Shown here piece by piece: positions 7,243 through 12,959 of a stretch of 16,153 bases of DNA (positions within the stretch are counted from its first letter, which is position 1; each line of letters begins with the position of its first letter). The position numbers and the translations under genes are program-made. This DNA is from CAYWNK01 sp047639615. GTDB lineage: Bacteria > Planctomycetota > UBA1135 > GCA-002686595. A model generated the notes under the pieces. That model was not told the DNA's origin and did no database searches. It saw only the letters and a list, made by a program, of their open reading frames with translations. Location of the stretch: positions 1 to 16,153 of the forward strand of contig JBLIOL010000095.1 of NCBI GenBank assembly GCA_047639615.1. The letters are read 5' to 3'.

Positions 7243-8303
7243 CGGCCAGCCTCCTCGGCCTGGGTGCAATCGCTAGCGCACATGGCAGGAGCCACTTCGG
7301 TACCCGCCGGCAAAGGCCGCGCATCCACCAACACCCGCCCGCCATCCACGCGCACCCGGAAGGTCGGCACCTTCTCCGTGAAGGGCGCCGGCGAGCGCCC
7401 AGTGTGCGGTTCGTACTGGTAACCGTGCCACGGACAGGTGATGCAACCATCGATCACACGCCCCTCACCCAAAGGTCCGTTCTGATGTTGGCAGACACTC
7501 GACACCGCCGAGAGCTTGTCCCCATAGCGATAGATCGCCACCCGCTCGCCAGCCAGGGTCACGACCCGCGCACGATTCATGGGGATATCCCCCACCTCGC
7601 ACACATCCGTCCACTCCACCTCCGGCGCGGCCAGCCCACGATCCTTCGTGCGCTCACGGAAACCCGTAAACAGGTGCAGCCCCACCACCCAAGCCGCGCC
7701 GAGCACGACCGCCGCACTCCAGAGCAAGCTCGTCTCCGCCTGCAGGATCCCCAGCGACACGTGCATGACGAGCAACCCATAGGCCACGTACACCAGCATG
7801 TGAAGCGCCTTCCAAACCGGTGCCGTTAGGTTCGCCAGCCAGAAGTCATGGCTGGTGGCCGCCATCAGAAACAGGATCCCAAGGGCGAAGGCGCCAAGGG
7901 GCTGAAAGGGAAACTGCGCCACGCTATCGAAGCGCGTATTGCCAGCGAACAGACTGACGAGCGGATTGATATCGCCGAGGGCATGGAACTGCACCAAGGA
8001 GAATCCACCGTGCAGAAGCCCTACACCAAAGGTAGCCACACCCAGGTGCCGGCGGTTGTATAGCAGCGGTAGGAAGCGGCTATCCAAGCGGCACAAGGGT
8101 CCGATCGACAGCACGATGTGCAGCAGGAGGAAGGCGCAGGATCCCAGTCCCCGGATCAGCAGGGTCTCGGCCGTAGCATCCGGATGCAGGGCCAACCCCA
8201 ACCCGATGAAGAGCAGCAGATAGACCACGACCCCTCCGAGCATGACTCGGTCGTAGGCCTTCTTCTGTGGGTTCCAGCCCACGGTTTGGTAATTGACGCC
8301 CAT
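7239..8303 (-). CDS. Ferric-reductase-like heme-b membrane protein fused to a C-terminal Rieske [2Fe-2S] domain
   Basis: 354 residues, two modules. Residues 20-213 form about six membrane helices resembling the ferric reductase-like/YedZ (MsrQ) heme-b fold, with intramembrane or helix-end histidines at 62, 98, 168 and 181 as candidate heme ligands. After a charged linker (215-228) comes a small Rieske domain, about 230-330: cluster ligands Cys271 and His273 (CQHQNGPL) and Cys290 and His293 (CPWHGYQY), spacing as in soluble NirD-like Rieske proteins. No FAD or NAD(P)H module is present, so the Rieske domain probably replaces it as electron entry or exit. AGGGGA precedes the ATG at 8303 by 6 bases; the gene starts 2 bases after the 157-residue gene ends and overlaps the 249-residue gene as ATGA. 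A two-Cys tail (Cys342, Cys346) is of unknown role. Confidence 0.93.
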   Translation of the reverse strand: MGVNYQTVGWNPQKKAYDRVMLGGVVVYLLLFIGLGLALHPDATAETLLIRGLGSCAFLLLHIVLSIGPLCRLDSRFLPLLYNRRHLGVATFGVGLLHGGFSLVQFHALGDINPLVSLFAGNTRFDSVAQFPFQPLGAFALGILFLMAATSHDFWLANLTAPVWKALHMLVYVAYGLLVMHVSLGILQAETSLLWSAAVVLGAAWVVGLHLFTGFRERTKDRGLAAPEVEWTDVCEVGDIPMNRARVVTLAGERVAIYRYGDKLSAVSSVCQHQNGPLGEGRVIDGCITCPWHGYQYEPHTGRSPAPFTEKVPTFRVRVDGGRVLVDARPLPAGTEVAPAMCASDCTQAEEAGR

Positions 8304-8305
8304 GC

Positions 8306-8779
8306 TCAGTCCCCTAATCCCTCGAGGCTCGCACGCTGAACGACCTCAGCGTGAGCCAAACTGTAGAGCACCAAACTTCCACCGCTGGCCTCGGCCGGCA
8401 AGCGGTAGCGCATCGTGCCTGTGCCAAAGAAACTCCCCAGCAGATGGGCGCGCTTATCCAAGGCATCCGACTCTGCAGACACGGGACTCCAATAAAGCAG
8501 CACGTCGGGCAATGCCAAGCCCTCTGTGCTCAGCAGTCCCAACTCTCGCTCCTCTCCGTCCGCCGCAGGCCACAGCCACGAGCGCAGGCTCGCGCTATTC
8601 CAGCGCGAACTGATGTCCAAGCCCTGCCCAGCCGGCGCTGCCAGGCTTGAGTCTGCAGTCGACTGCGTCCCGGTCGGATAGCTGGGTCTCGAGCTCAGTG
8701 CCAGCCCTATCCCTACCGGCAAGAGCAAGGCCAACCCCAGCAGCATGCCCTGGTGACGTTTCCGCAGGCGGCTGTTCAT
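8306..8779 (-). CDS. Single-span membrane protein of redox cluster, unknown function
   Basis: 157 residues from the ATG at 8779, which overlaps the stop of the preceding 86-residue gene as ATGA and has GGAG 7 bases upstream; longer starts in the same frame would run 32 codons into that gene and are unlikely. A basic N-terminus (MNSRLRKRHQG) precedes one membrane helix (about 11-28), so the rest probably lies on the far side of the membrane or the helix is a signal anchor. The soluble part has no cofactor motif and no cysteine. Notable segments are LPDVLLYWSP and LLGSFFGTGTMRYRLP, followed by a beta-rich end. I do not recognise the family. Tight packing between the small two-helix protein and the heme-b/Rieske protein suggests a structural subunit of the same complex. 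Confidence 0.8.
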   Translation of the reverse strand: MNSRLRKRHQGMLLGLALLLPVGIGLALSSRPSYPTGTQSTADSSLAAPAGQGLDISSRWNSASLRSWLWPAADGEERELGLLSTEGLALPDVLLYWSPVSAESDALDKRAHLLGSFFGTGTMRYRLPAEASGGSLVLYSLAHAEVVQRASLEGLGD

Positions 8780-9036
8780 AGCTTGGCTCCGTCGCGATGC
8801 GGACCGCGTTCCACCGGCGCTTGCCCAGCGCCTCGGCGCCAGCGCAGCAGGAGCAACGGCCAAAAAGCCACACACCCCGGCAGGATCAGCGCTCGAAAGC
8901 CCCAGCCCGCTCCCTTCGCAACCGGGTCGATGCGCTCGACGCCGGAGCGCAAGAACGCCACAGCAAAAAACACCCCCAGGGCAAGGTACACGCCCAACGC
9001 AAGCAGCAGTGCTTCAACTATTTGAACGGTCAGCAT
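8776..9036 (-). CDS. Small two-helix membrane protein of redox cluster
   Basis: 86 residues: helix 1 about 5-29, a short loop with the polar segment SGVERIDPVAKGAGWGFR, helix 2 about 48-64, then a basic, Arg-rich tail likely in the cytoplasm. Function unknown; the pattern GWGFRALILPG before the second helix seems distinctive and might define a family. The ATG at 9036 shares its first base with the stop of the Rieske-FMN gene (TGATG), and its own stop overlaps the next start (ATGA), so translation is coupled on both sides. A reasonable role is a membrane anchor tying the soluble Rieske-FMN protein to the heme-b subunit; this is inference from position only. Confidence 0.8.
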   Translation of the reverse strand: MLTVQIVEALLLALGVYLALGVFFAVAFLRSGVERIDPVAKGAGWGFRALILPGCVAFWPLLLLRWRRGAGQAPVERGPHRDGAKL

Positions 9037-10673
9037 CAGACACCCGCGAAACGAATACCGGTCAACTCAGCCACATCTTTTCTCCAGGAGGTGAGGTCTT
9101 CCACCCGGAAGCCACTCAGGTGCTCGTGCCCACAGGCGCGCGCCAGGACCTTCATGAGCTCCACCGTAGCACCCAAGTAGTTGTTCAGACGCTGGGCGGA
9201 CTGCTCGATCTTGAAGCGCCGGCGCAAGTCCTCCTTCTGGGTAGCGATGCCTACGGGACAGTTGTTCGTGTTGCATGCTCGCATGCCCAAGCACCCGATG
9301 GCTTGCAGAGCGGAATTGGCGATCGCCACCCCATCGGCGCCAAGGGCCAGGGCCTTGACGAAGTCCGCCTCGGTGCGCAAACCGCCCGTGGCAATCAGCG
9401 TCACATGCCCCATGCCACGTTTATCCAGGTGCCGACGAGCCCGACCGATGGCGGCGATCACCGGCACGGAGATATGGTTGCGTAGCACGTTCGGCGCAGC
9501 TCCCGTTCCGCCTCCGCGGCCATCCAGGATGATGTAGTCCACGCCCGCGTCCAGAGCAAAGTCCATGTCCGCCTCGATGTGCTGAGCTGACATCTTCATG
9601 CCGATGGGAATGCCGCCGGTGGCCTCGCGCACCTCGTCCGCAATCCGTTCGAAGTCTAGAGGGGTGCGCAGGTCTAGAAAACGCGCTGGGCTAACAGCAC
9701 CCTGCCCTGCCACCAATCCGCGCACTTCGGCGATGCGCTCGGTGACCTTACTGCCAGGCAAGTGTCCGCCGGTTCCGGTCTTCGCGCCCTGCCCCGCCTT
9801 GAAGTGGAAAGCCTGGCAGCGCGCCACCTTGCCCAGGCTCCAACCGAACTTGGCCGAGGCCAACTCATAGAAGTAGCGCGAGTTGGCGGCTTGTTCCTCG
9901 GGCAGCATGCCGCCTTCGCCCGAGCAGATACCTGTTCCAGCCAGCTCCGCGCCCTTAGCCAAGGCGACCTTGGATTCTTCGCTGAGAGATCCGTAGCTCA
10001 TATCGCTGACGAAGAGCGGTATCTCTAGACGCAGTGGTTTTCTCGCCCGCGGCCCGATGACCAGCTCCGTGCCCACGGAATCCTCGTCGAGCAGCGGCGG
10101 GCTCGCGAGCTGCGCCGTCAGCACTTGAATGTCATCCCAGCTGGGCAGCTCCTCCCGGGAGACTCCCATGGCGGACATGGGCCCGTGCCCACCGAGCACA
10201 GACAGGCCTTCACGTGCCAGGCGTTGGATGTGCTGGTTGTGCGGTTCCTCCGGCGCGCTCGCCGAATCCGCGTAGAGCCCAAGGTACTCGTCGCGCTGAT
10301 AAGGCTGCGGGTGCTTTGTTTGCCAAGCGTGCACCTCGACCGCATCCACGTACACCGCGTCATTATCCTTGTCGATCCACGACTGAAACTTGGGCAGCGC
10401 CTCCGAGTTGTTGTACTCGCTCACACCGCTGTCCACGCGATAGTCCCAATCGTGCAGGCCGCAGATCAGGTTATCCCCGCGCACATGGCCATCGGAGAGC
10501 AGCGCCCCGCGGTGCAGGCAGCGACCGTAAAACACAGACACTTGCTCCTCGAAGCGCACGACCACCAAGTCGACCCCTGCCACCAAGGCATAGGTTGGCT
10601 TCCGGTCCTCGAGTTCGCTCCAAACGGCAACACGTTCGCGGGCTGCAATGGCCCCGTGCTCGTGAGAGCTCAC
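9036..10673 (-). CDS. Rieske [2Fe-2S] domain fused to glutamate-synthase-type FMN/[3Fe-4S] oxidoreductase domain
   Basis: 545 residues from the GTG at 10673. N-terminal Rieske domain (about 10-115): Cys52 and His54 (CLHRGALL), Cys71 and His74 (CGLHDWDY). After a linker comes a glutamate synthase large-subunit FMN-binding barrel (about 190-520): PLFVSDMSYGSLS (219-231), AQ/GQGAKTGTGGHLPG (294-307), GMKMSAQHIEADM (358-370), DGRGGGTGAAP (384-394), and the [3Fe-4S] motif Cys461-X5-Cys467-X4-Cys472. The glutaminase amidotransferase and GXGXG domains of true glutamate synthase are absent, so it resembles the functionally open group of short FMN-binding glutamate-synthase-like proteins. The GTG is chosen because GTGA overlaps the upstream stop and AAGGGGGAG (10685-10677) precedes it; a longer GTG start at 10703 would overlap that gene by 34 bases. 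No signal peptide: cytoplasmic. Confidence 0.93.
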   Translation of the reverse strand: MSSHEHGAIAARERVAVWSELEDRKPTYALVAGVDLVVVRFEEQVSVFYGRCLHRGALLSDGHVRGDNLICGLHDWDYRVDSGVSEYNNSEALPKFQSWIDKDNDAVYVDAVEVHAWQTKHPQPYQRDEYLGLYADSASAPEEPHNQHIQRLAREGLSVLGGHGPMSAMGVSREELPSWDDIQVLTAQLASPPLLDEDSVGTELVIGPRARKPLRLEIPLFVSDMSYGSLSEESKVALAKGAELAGTGICSGEGGMLPEEQAANSRYFYELASAKFGWSLGKVARCQAFHFKAGQGAKTGTGGHLPGSKVTERIAEVRGLVAGQGAVSPARFLDLRTPLDFERIADEVREATGGIPIGMKMSAQHIEADMDFALDAGVDYIILDGRGGGTGAAPNVLRNHISVPVIAAIGRARRHLDKRGMGHVTLIATGGLRTEADFVKALALGADGVAIANSALQAIGCLGMRACNTNNCPVGIATQKEDLRRRFKIEQSAQRLNNYLGATVELMKVLARACGHEHLSGFRVEDLTSWRKDVAELTGIRFAGV

Positions 10674-11527
10674 CGGCTCCCCCTTGCAAGCACGGATTGC
10701 CACTTGCGTTCAGCCTTCGCACGCAACTTGGCGTCGCTCGCCCAAGCCTTACGGCTCGCGTCGCTCTCGAACAGCAGCAGCTCCTTGCCTCGAGCCAAGA
10801 AGAACTTCACCTTGCCCGGCACGAGCTTGCCAGCTGCCAGCGCATTGGCGTCGTACCCGCCAAAGCCAGGCACATGGGGGTTGGAATCCGCCATGAAGGC
10901 CAGCCGATTTTGGGGCATACTGAATCGGTAGCGCACACCACCGACAACGGTCGTCAGTTTCTCCGACCCCACGACCGGCATGGCTCCCGGCGCGAAGCTG
11001 AGGGGGTCCAAGCCCTCAAGTCCCAGGCTAGCCTCAAGTACTTGCTTGCTCGCCTCACCCGATAGCTCCAACCATTCCTTGTCCGCCGTGGGGCGCACCT
11101 TTGCGCCGCCCTTCTTGGACCACTTTTTGCGCGTGTCGGCGAACCACCCATCGTAGAAGAGGTGCAAAGTGCCCTCCTCGATCAGGTAGGACTTGGGATC
11201 GATCTCTACTTTCTCGCCTTCGATCATGGCCCAGGCGCACCAGCCACCGAAGCGCGGTTCGAAGCGTTCGGGATCGCCCAGGAAGGCCTGCCTGTTGGCC
11301 TCTGTTGCAAAGCGATACAAGGCCCCACCGAAATCCACCTGCAGGGCCTTCTTGCCCTTCTTGGCTGCGCCGTCTCCCTCTGGGAAGTAAGCCACCGGAT
11401 CATAGCCAGAGATCGCAAGGGCACCCTCGTCCAAGTTGTAGTGCGAGGGAGCGCGCTGGGCTCCCTGAGCGGCACACGCGAAGAGGAGGAAGAGGCTGAG
11501 CGTGACGGGAAAACTACGAATGTTCAT
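10670..11527 (-). CDS. Secreted protein with two tandem YHS-like repeats
   Basis: 285 residues with an N-terminal signal peptide (cleavage near residues 22-24); LFAC at 15-18 might instead act as a lipobox, though Phe at that place is unusual. Two homologous halves follow, about 37-140 and 168-280. Matching landmarks are GYDPVAYF with GLDPLSFA, YRFATEANRQAF with YRFSMPQNRLAF, FGGWCAWAM with FGGYDANAL, LHLFYD with LLLFES, and KKWSKK with RKWQSV. The first half fits the YHS-domain family of secreted bacterial proteins; the second is more diverged. The classical YHS/TRASH cysteines are missing, leaving Cys97 in the first half only. No Shine-Dalgarno is visible before the ATG at 11527. It is the first gene of the overlapping redox block (GTGA with the Rieske-FMN gene). 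Confidence 0.87.
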   Translation of the reverse strand: MNIRSFPVTLSLFLLFACAAQGAQRAPSHYNLDEGALAISGYDPVAYFPEGDGAAKKGKKALQVDFGGALYRFATEANRQAFLGDPERFEPRFGGWCAWAMIEGEKVEIDPKSYLIEEGTLHLFYDGWFADTRKKWSKKGGAKVRPTADKEWLELSGEASKQVLEASLGLEGLDPLSFAPGAMPVVGSEKLTTVVGGVRYRFSMPQNRLAFMADSNPHVPGFGGYDANALAAGKLVPGKVKFFLARGKELLLFESDASRKAWASDAKLRAKAERKWQSVLARGSR

Positions 11528-11645
11528 GGGAAGGCGGGATGGGTCAATCCTTGATCTGGTCTACCGCTGACCTGCGCTGTTCGCACATGGCTGTGACGAT
11601 CATCGCAGAGAATACTGCGACCTCAAGGCCACTTCCCGCCTCAAC
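11528..11645 (-). promoter_or_regulatory. Intergenic region upstream of the redox block
   Basis: These 118 bases lie between the cytochrome c/LRR/YHS gene and the tandem-YHS gene, both on the minus strand. A short inverted repeat, TCGCAG (11603-11608) with CTGCGA (11615-11620), surrounds AGAATA; it could be an operator half-site pair or a weak attenuator. I see no convincing promoter and no U-tract terminator, so read-through from the upstream gene is possible. Confidence 0.3.
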
Positions 11646-12755
11646 CTACTTGCGTAGGGCGCGCACCGCGTCCGCGAAGGCCGCGGGATCTGCGTCGAAC
11701 TTGGCTTTGCACTTCTCGCAGCAGAAGGCCACCGGCGCATCTTCAAATTGGGAGGTGTGAGCAGCATCAACAGCTGCGCCCGATACGGGGCAGTTGGCGT
11801 TGAGCTCGGGAGTCTCCGGCTCGGGAGTCTCCGGCTCGGGCTCCGGCTCGGGCGGGAGCACGCCGCGATTGATCACCAGCTTCGGCAGGGCTTGCTGCAA
11901 GGCGAGCACGCCCGCATCGCTAACCGAGGTCTGCCACAGATACAGTTTGCGCAGCTTCTTGAGGCCGACGAGCTGGGCAAGACCCGCGTCGGTCGTGCCC
12001 GTGCTGTACAGGTTGAGGCTCTCAAGATTGGCGAGTCCCTTCAATTGTCCAAGTGCCGCATCGCTGACCTTCGTGCGCGACAGGTTCAGACGCTGCACTT
12101 GCGAGAGTCTGCCCAAGTGCGCTGCTCCCGCGTCCGTAATGCCGGTTCCCGAGAGGTTGACCCAGACCAAGCTCGGTGCCAAGGGCACCAACCAAGCTGC
12201 CTGCTCATCCGCGAAAGCCGCGCCCACTAAGCTGCCGTTGAACTCCAGGGCGTGCCTGCCTTTCACGATCACCTGCGCTGCGAAACCCGCATCCGAAAGA
12301 CGCGCAAACGCAGCCGTCCGTGCGCCCTGCTGCTCGACGGAAAGTTCCGGCAGCAACAAGGGGTCGGCGCGCTCGGCCTTCTTCGCGACCGACTCCCACG
12401 CAGCACCTTGCTCGATCCAAGAGCGCAACACAGCCAGCTCGCGCTCGTTCAGGGTCTCCCCCTCCGGCGGCATCACATCGAGATCATCTGCCGGCAGACT
12501 CACCAACTCCAACAGCAAGCTCATTTCGAGATCGCCCGGCACCACCGGCGTGTAGCCATCCTGTTCGGTGAAGAGCCCGGCGCGGGTGTCGAAGCGCAAA
12601 TCGCCCTTCTGCTTCTCCGCACCGTGACACTTGAAGCAATGGCGCTCCAGGATCGGATGCACCTGCTTGGCGTAGCTCACGTCCTGCGCGGCCTGGACGC
12701 CGGTAGAGAGGACGGGAAGCAGAATCAGAGCGGTGAGAATCGAGGGGAGACGCAT
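11646..12755 (-). CDS. Secreted planctomycete-type cytochrome c protein with leucine-rich repeats and C-terminal YHS domain
   Basis: 369 residues. Signal peptide MRLPSILTALILLPVLSTG with cleavage near Ala-Gln 23-24. A planctomycete cytochrome c domain (about 27-120) follows: CFKCH at 40-44 covalently binds heme, and MPPEGE (95-100) supplies a probable axial Met. Then about four leucine-rich units (about 193-296) with the recurring SDAG/TDAG step of planctomycete LRRs. A Pro-Glu-Thr linker (301-317) leads to a small YHS/TRASH-like metal-binding domain, 321-365, with Cys322, Cys345, Cys346 and Cys349 (NCPVSG and FCCEKCKAKF). The start at 12755 is chosen because it begins the signal peptide; the frame is open 70 codons further but that part looks non-coding. 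No Shine-Dalgarno. The metal domain and the tandem-YHS neighbour suggest a shared extracytoplasmic task. Confidence 0.9.
   Translation of the reverse strand: MRLPSILTALILLPVLSTGVQAAQDVSYAKQVHPILERHCFKCHGAEKQKGDLRFDTRAGLFTEQDGYTPVVPGDLEMSLLLELVSLPADDLDVMPPEGETLNERELAVLRSWIEQGAAWESVAKKAERADPLLLPELSVEQQGARTAAFARLSDAGFAAQVIVKGRHALEFNGSLVGAAFADEQAAWLVPLAPSLVWVNLSGTGITDAGAAHLGRLSQVQRLNLSRTKVSDAALGQLKGLANLESLNLYSTGTTDAGLAQLVGLKKLRKLYLWQTSVSDAGVLALQQALPKLVINRGVLPPEPEPEPETPEPETPELNANCPVSGAAVDAAHTSQFEDAPVAFCCEKCKAKFDADPAAFADAVRALRK
11804..11853. repeat. 15-bp tandem repeat encoding the Pro-Glu linker
   Basis: GCTCGGGAGTCTCCG occurs twice head to tail (11804-11818, 11819-11833) and continues as shortened copies to 11853. 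On the minus strand it encodes the PEPETPEPETPE linker between the LRR and YHS parts of the cytochrome protein. Copy number is a likely point of slippage and length change. Confidence 0.8.
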
Positions 12756-12848
12756 GGATTGAGACAGGGACAAAGGGGAAGATCTGCGCGGGTGCCCATA
12801 GTACGCGGAGCCTCGCTTGCCTGCTGCGCGATACGAGTCCGAGCGGAC

Positions 12849-12877
12849 CGTATAGGCCCCGTAACAAGGCCAGCCAA
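12849..12877 (-). promoter_or_regulatory. Candidate promoter for the cytochrome c/LRR/YHS gene
   Basis: On the minus strand, TTGGCT (12877-12872) and TATACG (12854-12849) are separated by exactly 17 bases, each matching 4 of 6 consensus positions. Transcription would start near 12842, giving a leader of almost 90 bases before the ATG at 12755. Confidence 0.3.
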
Positions 12878-12907
12878 TGGGAGCCTTCCGTCCGCCAGCG
12901 TGCCATA

Positions 12908-12936
12908 TTGAGGAAGGCCAAAGCGATGCATATCGT
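12908..12936 (+). promoter_or_regulatory. Candidate promoter for the M1 peptidase homologue
   Basis: TTGAGG (12908-12913) and TATCGT (12931-12936) are separated by 17 bases, each matching 4 of 6 consensus positions. Transcription would start near 12943, about 17 bases before the ATG at 12960. Confidence 0.3.
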
Positions 12937-12959
12937 GATTGGCCCCGAAGCCATCCCGC

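Larger units (their letters stand above)
12756..12959. promoter_or_regulatory. Divergent promoter region between the cytochrome c gene and the M1 peptidase homologue
   Basis: 204 bases between divergent starts; I see no small gene here. Two sigma70-like candidates with 17-base spacers are described separately, one on each strand. Neither gene has a clear Shine-Dalgarno before its start. Confidence 0.45.

Noticed and set aside
6448..7422. A 324-codon plus-strand frame opposite the 249-residue gene
   Set aside because: It overlaps the end of mqnE and runs antisense to a gene supported by a membrane helix, ribosome site and ATGA coupling.
10674..10703. Longer GTG start for the Rieske-FMN protein at 10703
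   Set aside because: It would add ten residues and a 34-base overlap with the upstream gene, while the GTG at 10673 has a GTGA overlap and a good purine-rich site in front, like its neighbours in the cluster.
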